Source: Candidatus Alcyoniella australis (GTDB lineage Bacteria > Lernaellota > Lernaellaia > JAVCCG01 > Alcyoniellaceae). Taken from it: a DNA stretch of 64,000 bases. The stretch lies in NCBI GenBank assembly GCA_030765605.1, contig JAVCCG010000048.1, forward strand, positions 16,565-80,564, written 5' to 3'. The translations under genes and the position numbers were made by a program. Under the pieces are notes generated by a model. It searched no databases, was not told where the DNA came from, and worked only from the letters and a program-made list of their open reading frames with translations. This document shows, piece after piece, positions 50,289-61,333 of the stretch. Position 1 is the first letter of the stretch. Each line of letters begins with the position of its first letter.

Positions 50289-50317
50289 TTGATCTTTTCT
50301 CGTTGCGCAAGCATACT
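50289..50317 (+). promoter_or_regulatory. Putative promoter of the acyl-CoA synthetase operon
   Basis: TTGATC (50289-50294) and CATACT (50312-50317) with exactly 17 bases between them lie 35 bases upstream of the ATG at 50353. Each hexamer matches 4/6 consensus positions. Confidence 0.45.
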
Positions 50318-50352
50318 GAAATCCCGCCTGAAACTCCTTCACCGGAAGTACT

Positions 50353-52458
50353 ATGCTTGAACAACTACTTTATCCAGAAACAGTTGCAGTTATCGGTGCA
50401 TCCCGGACTCCGGGCAAAGTGGGTCACGAGGTTGTCGCCAATCTAATCAAGAGCGGTTTCAAGGGCACGATCGTACCGATCAACCCCTCGGCCGACGAGA
50501 TCCTCGGTTTAAAGTGCTATCCCGAGATTGGGCACTACGAGGGCAGCGTCAACCTGACGGTTATCACCGTTCCCACGGCGATGGTCTACGACGCCGCCAA
50601 CAGCGCGATCAGGGCCGGAACCAAGGCAATGGCGGTTATCACCGCCGGGTTCAAGGAGGTCAACCAGGAGGGTGCGCGTCTCGAGCGCGAGGTCGCCGAG
50701 CTGTGCCGCGCCAACCGAGTCAAAATGCTCGGCCCCAATTGCCTGGGACTGATCAACACCGACAACGGGATGAACGCGACCTTTGCCAAGCACCATCCGT
50801 CCAAGGGCGGTATCTCGGTAATCTCCCAATCCGGCGCCCTGTGCACCGCGATCCTCGACTGGGCCAACGAGCGTAAGCTCGGCCTGGCCAAGATGGTCAG
50901 CATCGGCAACAAGGCCGACCTGGACGAGAACGACTTCCTGCGGGCCTTTTCCCAGGACGAACAGACTAAAGTGATCGTGGTCTACCTCGAAAGCATCACA
51001 TCCGGCGAGGAGTTCATTAAGGCCGCCTCGGAGGCGGCGAGCAACAAGCCGGTGATGGTGCTCAAGGCCGGCATCACCGAGGCCGGGGCCAAGGCCGCCT
51101 CGTCGCATACCGGCAGCCTGTCCGGCGCGGATGTGGCCTACGGCGCGGCGTTCAAGCGCGCGGGCGTGATCCGCGCCGATACTTTCGAGAACCTGCTGGA
51201 CTACGCCACGGCGTTCTCGATGCAGCAGCTGCCCCAGGGCAATCGCGTGGCGATCATCACCAATGCCGGCGGCCCGGGAGCGATGGCCGCCGACGCGGTG
51301 GAGAACTGCGGCTTAAAAGTCACCCGGCTGGGGCAGGCCGCCTCGGACGAACTCAAAAAAAGCCTGCCCACCGCGGCCAGCGTGGCCAACCCGATCGACG
51401 TGCTCGGCGACGCCTCGCCCGATCGCTACGCCAAGGCGATCCAGGTCGCACAGAAGGACGACTCGGTGGACGCCACGGTGGTGATCCTCACCCCGCAGGC
51501 GATGACCAAGCCGGCCGAAACCGCGCTGCAGATCGCCCAGAGCCACGAGGCCTCGGGCAGCAAGCCGATCCTCGCCGCGTTCATGGGCGGCTCGGACGTG
51601 ATGCCCGCGCGGGCCAAGCTCGTGGAATACAATCTGCCCGACTTCCCGTCGCCCGAGCGCGCGGTCAACGCCCTGCGCGCGATGGTCGAGTACGCCACTT
51701 GGCGCAACCGCCCGCCGCGCATCGTCCAACGCTTTCCGGTCAACCGCCGGCGGGTCGAGCGCATCATCTCCCGCAACTCGCGGATGAACAGCACCCAGCT
51801 TAGCGAGCCGGACGCCAAAGAGATCCTCACCGCCTACGGCTTCAGCGCACCCGAAGGCTCGTTCGCCGTGGACGCGGAAGAGGCCGTTGACATCGCAATG
51901 CGCATCGGCCTGCCCGTGGCGATGAAGATCGTCTCGCCGGACATCGTTCACAAGTCGGACATCGGCGGGGTCAAGCTCAACCTGATCAGCCCCGATCTGG
52001 TGCGCGACGCCTACGACCTGATGATGATGCGCGTCCGCCAGCGCGCCCCCAACGCCGACCTCTCCGGTGTCTACGTCGAGCAAATGGTGCCGCGCGGACG
52101 CGAGGTGATCATCGGCATGACCCGCGACCCGCAGTTCGGACCGATGCTGATGTTCGGCCTGGGCGGAATCTTCGTCGAGGTGATGAAGGACGTCACATTC
52201 CACCTCGCGCCGATCACGGCCGAGGAGGCGATGCAGATGCTCGAGGGCACGCGCTCCTACGCGCTGCTCAAGGGGACCCGCGGCATGGAGGCCGTGGACA
52301 TGCAGAGCATCGCCACCGCCCTGCAACGGATGAGTCAGCTGGTGACCGACTTCCCGCTGATTATGGAGATGGACATCAACCCGCTGATCGTCCGCGAGGT
52401 CGGCAAAGAGTCGCTGGCCGCCGACGCGCGCATCACGCTCTCCAAGGAGAGTCACTGA
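50353..52458 (+). CDS. ADP-forming acetate/acyl-CoA ligase (alpha-beta fusion)
   Basis: 701 residues. A CoA-binding Rossmann domain (1-130, VAVIGASRTPGKVGHEV) is followed by a succinyl-CoA-synthetase-like region with VISQSGALC and the phospho-His loop SSHTGSLSG (His252). The C-terminal third is an ATP-grasp domain (GLPVAMKIVSPDIVHKSDIGG, VPRGREVIIGMTRDPQFGPM, EMDINPLIV). Together these make the ADP-forming enzyme acyl-CoA + ADP + Pi to acid + CoA + ATP, reversible. In this setting it can conserve energy from acyl-CoA produced by beta-oxidation. It has a two-base gap to the CoA-transferase gene, so one operon. Confidence 0.92.
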   Translation: MLEQLLYPETVAVIGASRTPGKVGHEVVANLIKSGFKGTIVPINPSADEILGLKCYPEIGHYEGSVNLTVITVPTAMVYDAANSAIRAGTKAMAVITAGFKEVNQEGARLEREVAELCRANRVKMLGPNCLGLINTDNGMNATFAKHHPSKGGISVISQSGALCTAILDWANERKLGLAKMVSIGNKADLDENDFLRAFSQDEQTKVIVVYLESITSGEEFIKAASEAASNKPVMVLKAGITEAGAKAASSHTGSLSGADVAYGAAFKRAGVIRADTFENLLDYATAFSMQQLPQGNRVAIITNAGGPGAMAADAVENCGLKVTRLGQAASDELKKSLPTAASVANPIDVLGDASPDRYAKAIQVAQKDDSVDATVVILTPQAMTKPAETALQIAQSHEASGSKPILAAFMGGSDVMPARAKLVEYNLPDFPSPERAVNALRAMVEYATWRNRPPRIVQRFPVNRRRVERIISRNSRMNSTQLSEPDAKEILTAYGFSAPEGSFAVDAEEAVDIAMRIGLPVAMKIVSPDIVHKSDIGGVKLNLISPDLVRDAYDLMMMRVRQRAPNADLSGVYVEQMVPRGREVIIGMTRDPQFGPMLMFGLGGIFVEVMKDVTFHLAPITAEEAMQMLEGTRSYALLKGTRGMEAVDMQSIATALQRMSQLVTDFPLIMEMDINPLIVREVGKESLAADARITLSKESH

Positions 52459-52459
52459 C

Positions 52460-54328
52460 ATGAGTAAATCGAGATTTGATCCGAACTGGCAGCAGAAATA
52501 CAAAGACATGATCGTCACCTCCGAGCAGGCGGTGTCGCAGATCAAGCCGGGCCACCGCGTGTTCATCGGCACGGGCTGCGCCCAACCCCAGGAGCTGGTC
52601 AGGGCGCTTACCGCGCGCTCGCAGGAGCTGGTCGACGTCGAGATCATCCACTTCCTCGCCCTGGGCGAGGCCCCCTACGCACACAAGAAGCTGCGCCAGC
52701 ACTTCCGCGTCAACAGCTTCTTCATCTCGGAAAACGTGCGCGACACGATCCAGGAGGGGCTGGGCGACTATACGCCGATATTCCTCTCGGACATCCCGCG
52801 GCTGTTCGACCTCGGACAACTGCCGTTGGACGCGGCGCTGATCCAGGTCTCGCCGCCGGACGAGCGCGGGATGGTCAGCCTGGGCATCGCGGTGGACATC
52901 GTCAAGAGCGCCGCGGAAAACGCCTCGCTGGTCATCGCCCAGGTCAATCCGCAGATGCCACGTACCCACGGCGATTCGATGTTGCACATCACCGACATGG
53001 ATTTGCTGGTCTACACCGACGTGCCGCTGCTGTACTACACGCCGCAGGAGAGCACGGAGGTCACGCGCAAGGTGGCGCAGAACATCGCCTCGCTGATCGA
53101 GGACGGCTGCACCATCGAGATCGGCATCGGCCGCATTCCCCAGGCCGTGCTCGAGTTTCTGCGCGACCGCAAGGACCTTGGAATCCACACCGAGATGCTC
53201 AGCGACGCGGTGATCGACCTGATCGAGTCCGGCGCGGTCACCGGCAAGCGCAAGTCGCGGGAGCAGGGGAAGATCGTGGCCAGTTTCGCCATGGGCACAC
53301 GCCGGCTTTACGACTACATCGACGACAACGAAACCTTCGGCTTCCATCCCACGGAGTACGTCAACGATCCGTTCGTCATTGGCCAACAGCACAAGATGGT
53401 CTCGATGAACGTGGCGCTGGAGGTCGACCTCACCGGCCAGGTCTGCGCCGACAGTTTGGGTGAGAAGTTCTTCTCGGGCATCGGCGGCCAGGTCGACTTC
53501 AACCGCGGAGCGGCCCGCTCGATCAACGGCAAGGCGATCATCGCGCTGCCCTCGACCGCCAAGAACGGCACGATCTCGCGCATCGTCACGCGGCTGACCC
53601 CGGGCGCCGGAGTGGTGACCACCCGCGGCGACGTGCATTACGTGGCCACCGAACACGGCGTGGCCTATCTGCACGGCAAGAGCGTGCAGGCGCGGTCCAT
53701 GGCGCTGATCAGCATCGCCGACCCCAAGTTCCGCGCCCAACTGCTGCGCGAGGCCATCGAGTACAAGTTCGTGCGCTCCGAGCTCAGCGAGGTCGAGGGC
53801 AAGATCATGATCGCCCCCGAGGGCCTGCGCACCACCTACCTGATCAACGACGGCACCCAGATCAACTTCCGGCCGATCCACCCCACGGACATGCCGCTGA
53901 TGCAGGACATGTTCTACGAGCTGTCCCAGCAGACCGTGTACTACCGCTTCATGTCGCGGATGAAGCACCTGCCGCAGAAGCAGATCCAGAACTTCGTGTT
54001 CGTCGATCACCGCCAGGAGGTGGCGATCGTCGGCACGATCCCCGAGGCACACGGCGAGGACATCATCGCTATGGGCAGCTACTACCTGGACAAGGCGACC
54101 AACCTGGCCGAGGTGGCGTTCATCGTACGCGACGACTGGCAGGACAAGGGGATCGGCACCTATCTGCTCAAGTACCTGATGCTAATCGCCAAGCGCAACG
54201 GCATCCGCGGCTTTACCGCCGAGGTGCTGGCGCAGAATCATCCGATGCAGTCGGTGATGCACAAGAGCGGCAGCCAGCTCACCAGCCATCTGAGCGGCGG
54301 AGTGTTCAGCTTCAAGCTCGAGTTCTAA
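52460..54328 (+). CDS. CoA-transferase/hydrolase fused to a C-terminal GNAT domain
   Basis: 622 residues. The first 440 are an acetyl-CoA hydrolase/4-hydroxybutyrate CoA-transferase type enzyme. The catalytic Glu245 is in LGIHTEMLSD, and SGIGGQVDFNRGAARS is the family CoA-binding loop. From about residue 465 a GNAT acetyltransferase domain follows (INFRPIHPTDMP, VAFIVRDDWQDKGIGTYLLK, with the Q/RxxGxG/A acetyl-CoA loop as QDKGIG). The fusion is known in other delta-type bacteria. The first part moves CoA between carboxylic acids; the GNAT part may acetylate lysines to control an acyl-CoA synthetase. The operon ends at the terminator at 54368-54397. Confidence 0.9.
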   Translation: MSKSRFDPNWQQKYKDMIVTSEQAVSQIKPGHRVFIGTGCAQPQELVRALTARSQELVDVEIIHFLALGEAPYAHKKLRQHFRVNSFFISENVRDTIQEGLGDYTPIFLSDIPRLFDLGQLPLDAALIQVSPPDERGMVSLGIAVDIVKSAAENASLVIAQVNPQMPRTHGDSMLHITDMDLLVYTDVPLLYYTPQESTEVTRKVAQNIASLIEDGCTIEIGIGRIPQAVLEFLRDRKDLGIHTEMLSDAVIDLIESGAVTGKRKSREQGKIVASFAMGTRRLYDYIDDNETFGFHPTEYVNDPFVIGQQHKMVSMNVALEVDLTGQVCADSLGEKFFSGIGGQVDFNRGAARSINGKAIIALPSTAKNGTISRIVTRLTPGAGVVTTRGDVHYVATEHGVAYLHGKSVQARSMALISIADPKFRAQLLREAIEYKFVRSELSEVEGKIMIAPEGLRTTYLINDGTQINFRPIHPTDMPLMQDMFYELSQQTVYYRFMSRMKHLPQKQIQNFVFVDHRQEVAIVGTIPEAHGEDIIAMGSYYLDKATNLAEVAFIVRDDWQDKGIGTYLLKYLMLIAKRNGIRGFTAEVLAQNHPMQSVMHKSGSQLTSHLSGGVFSFKLEF

Positions 54329-54367
54329 AGCACCTGGCGGCCGCTTGGCCGTCGATCAGACCAACCG

Positions 54368-54397
54368 GGGCCGGCCATTGGGCCGGCCCTTTTTTTT
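54368..54397 (+). terminator. Intrinsic terminator after the CoA-transferase gene
   Basis: A nine-base perfect stem, GGGCCGGCC (54368-54376) with GGCCGGCCC (54381-54389), closes a four-base loop and is followed by a run of eight T. Confidence 0.93.
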
Positions 54398-54486
54398 CTT
54401 TGAGCGATTCCCCTGTGTTTTCGAGTTGATCGATCATGCGCTACAATATCGGGCACTGATAACGCTCAACGGGGGCTTGATAGGGT

Positions 54487-55155
54487 ATGGCGCGCCGCAG
54501 GAAACCCAAACAACTCGACCTGTTCGACATGCGCAAAATGGGGCTGGAGCACGACCATTTTGAACGCTGGCTGCGAAACCAAGGATTCGCCCATGTCGCG
54601 GGAATCGACGAGGCCGGGCGCGGACCGCTGGCCGGACCGGTGCTGGCCGCCGCGGTAATCCTGCCCGCGGGCTCGCGGATCAAGGGGCTGACCGACTCCA
54701 AGCGCCTGAGTGATGCCAAACGCCGCGAGCTGTACGTCAAGATCAGGGATAAAGCGATCGCCATCGGCGTGGGCCGCGCCGAGCCAGCTGAGATCGACCG
54801 CATGAACATCTTGCAGGCCACGATGCAGTCGATGCGCCGCGCTGTGGACGCGCTGCAACAGCAGCCCGATTACCTGCTGGTCGACGGCATCACGCCGATC
54901 CCCACGGTTCTTCCCCAACGCACTCTGGTCAAGGGGGAACTGCGCTCGATCTCCGTGGCCGCGGCCTCGATCATCGCCAAGGTCGAACGCGACGACATCA
55001 TGCTCGAGATGGACAAGCTCTACCCTGATTACGGCTTTGCCCGGCATAAGGGCTACGGTACCGAGGCGCATTTGCTCGCGCTGCGACAACACGGCGTGTG
55101 CCCGATCCACCGCAAGACCTACCGTCAGATATCGGATCTGCGACAGAGGTTGTGA
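54487..55155 (+). CDS. rnhB: Ribonuclease HII
   Basis: 222 residues. Catalytic residues Asp41 and Glu42 lie in GIDEAGRGPLAGP. TDSKRLSDAKR is the next conserved block, the third Asp lies in YLLVDGITP, and SVAAASIIAKVERD and GFARHKGYGTEAH contain the family's later motifs. The enzyme cuts RNA in RNA-DNA hybrids and single ribonucleotides in DNA. A 25-residue basic N-terminal extension precedes the core. The ribosome site is weak (AGGG). The start codon of the YraN gene overlaps its stop by one base (TGATG), a pairing common in bacteria. Confidence 0.95.
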   Translation: MARRRKPKQLDLFDMRKMGLEHDHFERWLRNQGFAHVAGIDEAGRGPLAGPVLAAAVILPAGSRIKGLTDSKRLSDAKRRELYVKIRDKAIAIGVGRAEPAEIDRMNILQATMQSMRRAVDALQQQPDYLLVDGITPIPTVLPQRTLVKGELRSISVAAASIIAKVERDDIMLEMDKLYPDYGFARHKGYGTEAHLLALRQHGVCPIHRKTYRQISDLRQRL

Positions 55156-55526
55156 TGGACCATCGTATGGCGCGCGGCAAATGGGGCGAGCGGCTCGCGG
55201 CGCGCCACCTGATGCGTCATGGGTTGCGCATTATCGAGCGCAACTGGACCGTGCGTCGCGGAGAGCTCGACATCATCGCCCTGGAGCAGGACACGCTGGT
55301 CATCGTCGAGGTGCGCACCCGGCAAAAGGGCTCGATGGTCTCGCCCGAGGAGAGCGTGAATCTGCGTAAGCGTCGCAAGCTGATCGCCTTGGCCGAGGAA
55401 TATCTCGCCTCCCGCGAGATCAAACAATCGCAGCTGCGCTTCGACCTGGTGGCAGTGCGCTACGGTCCGATCGGCCTGTTCGGCAGCTGCATCCACTACC
55501 GCGGTATTTTCGAGGCCGACGGATGA
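55155..55526 (+). CDS. YraN / UPF0102 family endonuclease-like protein
   Basis: 123 residues from the ATG at 55155. The UPF0102 signature is clear: GKWGERLAARHLMRHGLRII, then RRGELDIIALEQDTLVIVEV and RTRQKGS. The E...D...ExK-like arrangement resembles the core of restriction-endonuclease-fold nucleases such as Holliday junction resolvases (D in ELDII, E in IVEV), though biochemical function is unproven. The usual neighbour is rnhB, as here. It overlaps the stop of rnhB by one base and the histidine kinase start by four (ATGA). Confidence 0.9.
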   Translation: MDHRMARGKWGERLAARHLMRHGLRIIERNWTVRRGELDIIALEQDTLVIVEVRTRQKGSMVSPEESVNLRKRRKLIALAEEYLASREIKQSQLRFDLVAVRYGPIGLFGSCIHYRGIFEADG

Positions 55527-56959
55527 CGCGCCAAGTCCCGAAGATCCGCCGCCGCATTCGCAGCAAGCTGATCGTGATCTACCTCGTCCCGACCCTGGCG
55601 ATCATCGCCGGGTTCGGCACGGTCTTCTATTTCATGGTGCGCTTCTCCTTGGAACAGGAGATGGGCCGCAGGCTGGTGGCCATCGCCTCGAGCGCCGCGC
55701 TGCACCTGCCGCTTGACCGTGTGCATCTGCTCGCACCTGGCGAAGAGGAAAGTCTCAATTACGAAAAGCTTCGCGAACGGCTGATCAAAGTCCGTGACGC
55801 CAACGAGGCCACGCGAATCTCGCTGTTCAATCCGGACGGAGCGAGCCTGCTGGACACCCGCGCCGGAATCCACATCGGACAGCTGCTGCCCGAGCTCGAG
55901 GCTGATCGGCTGGAGATCGAACGCGTGCTCACCGGACAGCCCACAGCCTCGACCCTCTTTGCTGGTCCCAGCGGTGCGCTGTACATGAGCGGCTACGCTC
56001 CGCTGCTGGGCGAGGACGGACTGGTCGCGGCGATGGTGCGCGTCGACGCCTCGGTGGTGTTCTTTGATCAGCTCAAGGCGTTGCGCCGCAACCTGGTGTT
56101 CGTCGAGGCGCTGGCCGGCCTGGCGATCGTCGTAATCAGCCTGCTGTTCGCCAGCCGCATCGAGCGTCCGATCGCCGAGCTGGTCGACGAGGCGCGCCGC
56201 ATCGGCGAGGGCGAGCTCGAACGCGAAATCGAGCCCCACGGCGAGGACGAGATCGGCTTTTTAGCGCGCAGCATGGAGGAAATGCGCGCCAATATCGTGG
56301 CCCGCGACGAACACCTGTTAATGCTGCAACGCGGCATCGCCCACGAGGTGCGCAACCCCCTGGGCGGCATCGGGCTGTTCATCGACCTGCTGTCCGAGGA
56401 GCTGGGAGCGGATCAGGACGAAGCGCGCGGCTACGTGGCCAAGATCCGCAAGGAGCTGCGCTCATTGGACAGAGTGGTCAACGACTTCCTCGACTTCACC
56501 CGCAGCATTGTGCCCGAGCCGCGCCGGGTCAACCTCGGCGAGTTTCTCGACGAGGTGGTGCCGCTGATCTCGGGCCAGGCATTGGAGCGCGACATCACTG
56601 TCGAACGCGAGGACGGGCATCTGCAAGACTGCTACATGCTCGACCAGGACCTGCTGCGGCGGGTGCTGCTCAACCTGCTGACCAACTCCGCCCAGGCCTG
56701 CGGGCCAGGCGGATTGGTGCGGATCGTAACCAACGAGGGCGAGGGCGAGCTGCGGATCAGCGTGCTCGACAACGGCTCGGGAATCAAACCAGAGAACATC
56801 GAAAAGATATTTGAGCCCTTTTTCACGACCAAGGAGCGCGGGTCGGGCCTGGGGCTGTCCTATTCGCTGAAGATCGTCCAAGCGCTGGGTGGAGAGCTGA
56901 AGATTCAACGGGCGCCCGACCACGGCACGCTGGCGACCGTGATCCTGCCGCTGGAATAA
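55523..56959 (+). CDS. Membrane sensor histidine kinase with HAMP domain
   Basis: 478 residues. Helices at about 17-38 and 190-210 flank a sensor domain of about 150 residues in the periplasm. A HAMP domain (211-262, [19 protein letters not shown]) follows. The dimerisation and phospho-acceptor motif [10 protein letters not shown] has His274. The ATPase domain shows N-box [36 protein letters not shown] and a final [10 protein letters not shown]. It should phosphorylate the NtrC-type regulator encoded 10 bases downstream. Its signal is unknown, though the barrel and coiled-coil genes downstream suggest an envelope-related role. Confidence 0.92.
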   Translation: MTRQVPKIRRRIRSKLIVIYLVPTLAIIAGFGTVFYFMVRFSLEQEMGRRLVAIASSAALHLPLDRVHLLAPGEEESLNYEKLRERLIKVRDANEATRISLFNPDGASLLDTRAGIHIGQLLPELEADRLEIERVLTGQPTASTLFAGPSGALYMSGYAPLLGEDGLVAAMVRVDASVVFFDQLKALRRNLVFVEALAGLAIVVISLLFASRIERPIAELVDEARRIGEGELEREIEPHGEDEIGFLARSMEEMRANIVARDEHLLMLQRGIAHEVRNPLGGIGLFIDLLSEELGADQDEARGYVAKIRKELRSLDRVVNDFLDFTRSIVPEPRRVNLGEFLDEVVPLISGQALERDITVEREDGHLQDCYMLDQDLLRRVLLNLLTNSAQACGPGGLVRIVTNEGEGELRISVLDNGSGIKPENIEKIFEPFFTTKERGSGLGLSYSLKIVQALGGELKIQRAPDHGTLATVILPLE

Positions 56960-56969
56960 GGAGCTGCAA

Positions 56970-58363
<1,394 letters not shown>

Positions 58364-58367
<4 letters not shown>

Positions 58368-59263
58368 CGCGCGGCCGCGTTCTTCCGGCGTTGATCGCCC
58401 TGTTGCTGCTGTTGGCGGCCCTGCCGGGAAGCGTGCGCGCTCAGAGTACGCGGATCGACGAACTGCAGGACAAGATCCAACGCATCCAGATACGTATCAG
58501 CGACCTTGAACGCGACCGGCAACGCAAGCTGCAGGAAAACGAGGATCTGGGACGGCGCATCGAACAACTCAAGCTGCGGCTTGAGCAGGATTCGGGCTTT
58601 TTCAACAAACAGCGGCTGGACGAGCTGCTCAACCGGCAGCGCCGACTCAGCCGCGAGCTCTCGACCGTCGAGAGCCGGCTGGCAGCCTACGACTCGGACC
58701 TGCAACGAACGCGCGACGCACTGCGCAAGGAATACACCATCGAGCTCAACCGTCTGGCCGAACAGATCGACGCCGAGCAAGACCGCGGCCGACGCGCCGA
58801 GCAGCTGGCCTCCTACTTCGATCTGCGCCAGGCCAAGTCGCGGGTTCCGGCCTCGAGCCACAGCACCGAAATCGATCCGCAGGTGCCGATCCAGCTGACC
58901 ATCGATCCGCTGGACAGCGTCGATGACCTGCTGGAGAAGGCCGCGATTCTGCGCGACACCCGGCGCCGCGTGCGCGCGCGCATCAGACAGGTCGAGCGGC
59001 TGATCGCCGAGCTCGAGCAGGACCGCCAGATGGACCTCGAGATGTGGGAAACCATCGAGCGCGAACGATTCTTTGAGGACGGCGGAGTGATCCAAACTTT
59101 CGGCCAACGCTCTCCGCCCAAACTCGAGCAGTACGACCAACAGATCGAAGCGCTCAAATCCGAGCTGCCCCGGCTTAAATCGATTGCCGACGAGCTGGCG
59201 CGCAGGGCTGAACAATTCGAGATCGAGGCCGCCAACCGGCGGAAAGGGGGGAACGTCCAATGA
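58364..59263 (+). CDS. Periplasmic coiled-coil protein
   Basis: 299 residues if a CTG at 58364 initiates, or 290 from the TTG at 58391. The CTG is favoured because it gives a complete signal peptide ([20 protein letters not shown]... ending VRAQ), follows a GGGGGA site closely, and overlaps the regulator's stop as CTGA. After the signal, two long coiled coils (about 35-145 and 195-290) flank a short non-helical break ([17 protein letters not shown]). No enzyme motif. It overlaps the barrel gene by four bases (ATGA), so the pair may form an envelope structure. Function unknown. Confidence 0.7.
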
Positions 59264-60345
59264 GGGCGCGAAACGGCCCGATGGCGATGATTGCGGCCGC
59301 GCTGCTATCAGCCCTGTTGCTCGGATTGGCAACGCTGCCCGCTGCGGCCGAGACGAACATCGCTCACAGCGCTACGCTGTCTTTGGAATACGACGACAAT
59401 GTGCTGCGCACGCCGTCGAACCCGGACCAGGACTTCCTGCTCAGGCTGCTCTACTCCTTTGACCTGCTCTACCTGCCGCGCGACGCGCACCGGCTGGAAC
59501 TGCGCTATTTGATCGGGGGGAAAAAGTACATCGATCTCGAGCGCGAGGACACGCTAGTCAACAGTCTGTTCCTGGGCTACGTCAACAGCTCGTTCAACCT
59601 CACCGATATCGGGGTCTCGGCCAACTTCAAGCTGCACAACCTGCGCGGCAGCCGAAGCAGCTACGACAAGCTGCTGCTCGACGCGTTCTACCAACGGGGC
59701 CTGCCCGCGGACTTCACGATCAAGGCCGCCGTGGGCTTCGACCGTTTCGATTACATTGAGCTCGATTACTTCGACTACTGGGTCCACCGCTACAACGGCT
59801 CGTTCAGCCGTAACTTCTCGCGCCACGTGCAGGCCGGGCTGGACTACGTGTTCAGCCAGAAGCGTTACGCCTTCGGCGCGTTCCGCCGCGTGGGCCAGGG
59901 CGGCGGAGACGTGATCCTGGTACAACGCAACACGCGCCGCGTGGACGACCGCCACGAGCCGCAAGTCTGGCTCGATCTGCGCTGGCGGATCCGGGCCCAC
60001 CTGGGATACGCGTTGCGCATCAAGGATTCGAACAGCTACGGCGAGAGCTACACCAGTCACGTGCTCTCCACCGCTTTCTCGATGCCGGTGATCGACCGCC
60101 TATCGCTGCATTGGCTGGGGATCTTCCAATGGCGCGACAGCCACGAGGAAGTGACCCTGCCGCATTCGGGAGGCGTGGAAGACGAGGAGGAACACCTCAA
60201 CGCGGTGGCCCTGCGCGCCACGATCCACGCGCACAAAATCCTCGACATCGAGACCCGCTTCAGCCGCTACTGGAGCAACGAGCCCGACGACAACTTCCGT
60301 TTTGTTAAAGACGTTGTCTCCGTAGGCTTCCAGTTCAGCTTTTGA
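59260..60345 (+). CDS. Outer-membrane beta-barrel protein
   Basis: 361 residues. Signal peptide 1-30 (ending AAAET). The body is alternating-pattern beta strands, with aromatic girdles such as SLEYDDNVLR, LELRYLIGG, HVQAGLDYVFSQKRY and IETRFSRYWSN. The C-terminal strand VVSVGFQFSF ends in Phe, the BAM recognition signal. About 14-16 strands could form the barrel. The opening resembles DUF560/BBP2-type barrels with YDDNV. It is the last gene of the rnhB-yraN-kinase-regulator-coiled-coil transcript. A role in export of a polymer or as the kinase's regulated structure is inference. Confidence 0.82.
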   Translation: MRARNGPMAMIAAALLSALLLGLATLPAAAETNIAHSATLSLEYDDNVLRTPSNPDQDFLLRLLYSFDLLYLPRDAHRLELRYLIGGKKYIDLEREDTLVNSLFLGYVNSSFNLTDIGVSANFKLHNLRGSRSSYDKLLLDAFYQRGLPADFTIKAAVGFDRFDYIELDYFDYWVHRYNGSFSRNFSRHVQAGLDYVFSQKRYAFGAFRRVGQGGGDVILVQRNTRRVDDRHEPQVWLDLRWRIRAHLGYALRIKDSNSYGESYTSHVLSTAFSMPVIDRLSLHWLGIFQWRDSHEEVTLPHSGGVEDEEEHLNAVALRATIHAHKILDIETRFSRYWSNEPDDNFRFVKDVVSVGFQFSF

Positions 60346-60394
60346 GTCGACGTTGATACCGGACCACGAAAAGTTGATGCTGAACATCAGAAAT

Positions 60395-60426
60395 TTGAGC
60401 ATAACAGTCGATAAAACGTATATAAT
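60395..60426 (+). promoter_or_regulatory. Putative promoter of the Ig-like lipoprotein gene
   Basis: TTGAGC (60395-60400) and TATATAAT (60419-60426) with 18-20 bases between, giving a leader of about 75 bases before the ATG at 60506. The -10 is consensus. Confidence 0.5.
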
Positions 60427-60505
60427 TTGCTCGACAAGAGGGATAGAGGCTGTTTTTCTTCCGGCACGGGTTTTGCCTCTATATTCCAGCGGAGATTGTT
60501 GAACC

Positions 60506-61309
60506 ATGAGCGTTATGAATCGCAACATAGCATCAACCCTGCTGCTTCTGCTGATGATCGGCGTGCTGCTCAACGTCGCGTGCATGGACCAGATCGGGCT
60601 GGAGAACGACGACCTGGAACCGCCGCCCAAGACCATGACCGGCCATGCGTATTTAAACGACAGCGACAACCACGGAACAATCAAGGTCGAGTTGGGCGAC
60701 GCGGGCTTCAGCCTGCTGACCGATATCCAGGGCGCCTACACACTGCCGGCCGAGATGGGCGATGGGCAGTGGACGCTGACCGCGCGCTATCCGTATTACG
60801 CCGACGCCTTGCAGACGATCGAGATCATCGACGGCTACCCCGAGGAGCCGCTGCAGGACATGCTGCTGACCAAACAGATCGAACTCGAGGTGCTGACCGA
60901 TCGGACGAGCTACGGCAAACACGACGAGGTGCTGATCACGCTTAACGTGACCAACGTCTCGGATCAGGAACTGGTATTAGGCTCCGACACGTCTCCGGCC
61001 ACGGCCTACGCCGTGCGCATCGCCGACCAGATCGCCTACGGCGGGCTGTTCCCCGGCACCGGCAACGAGCCGACATCGATCACCCTTGAAGCCGGTGAGA
61101 CGCAGAGCTTTGAGATGAGCTGGCAGATCGACGAGTTCAACCTCACCGGGTCTGATACGCAGATCGAAATATTCGCCGTCTATTGCACGAGCACGACCCA
61201 CCCGCAATACTTCGACCCACAGGCCCTCGAGGAACTCAACCAGTCGCTGTACTCACGGCTGACGCCGACGACGATCAGGATCGTCTACGACAACGTTCCC
61301 ATACAGTGA
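60506..61309 (+). CDS. Lipoprotein with carboxypeptidase-regulatory-like and BsuPI-like domains
   Basis: 267 residues. The lipobox LLNVAC follows a hydrophobic signal, so Cys26 is probably lipid-anchored. A first beta domain (45-125) resembles carboxypeptidase regulatory/CNA-B folds (GHAYLNDSDNHGTIKVELGDAG split around the first strands). The second (about 130-260) has IELEVLTDRTSYGKHDEVLITLNVTN (quoted as pattern: LxVxTDRTxYxxxDxVxIxLxVTN), typical of BsuPI/intracellular-protease-inhibitor Ig-like domains. Such domains bind other proteins, including proteases. The acidic spacer is shorter here. Another start two codons later is possible. Confidence 0.7.
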   Translation: MSVMNRNIASTLLLLLMIGVLLNVACMDQIGLENDDLEPPPKTMTGHAYLNDSDNHGTIKVELGDAGFSLLTDIQGAYTLPAEMGDGQWTLTARYPYYADALQTIEIIDGYPEEPLQDMLLTKQIELEVLTDRTSYGKHDEVLITLNVTNVSDQELVLGSDTSPATAYAVRIADQIAYGGLFPGTGNEPTSITLEAGETQSFEMSWQIDEFNLTGSDTQIEIFAVYCTSTTHPQYFDPQALEELNQSLYSRLTPTTIRIVYDNVPIQ

Positions 61310-61333
61310 CCCCGCGCCGCAGCAGCGGCCTGA

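Noticed and set aside
52433-54052. 539-codon minus-strand frame opposite the CoA-transferase gene
   Set aside because: Antisense shadow with His/Gln/Arg/Asp bias and no recognisable fold.
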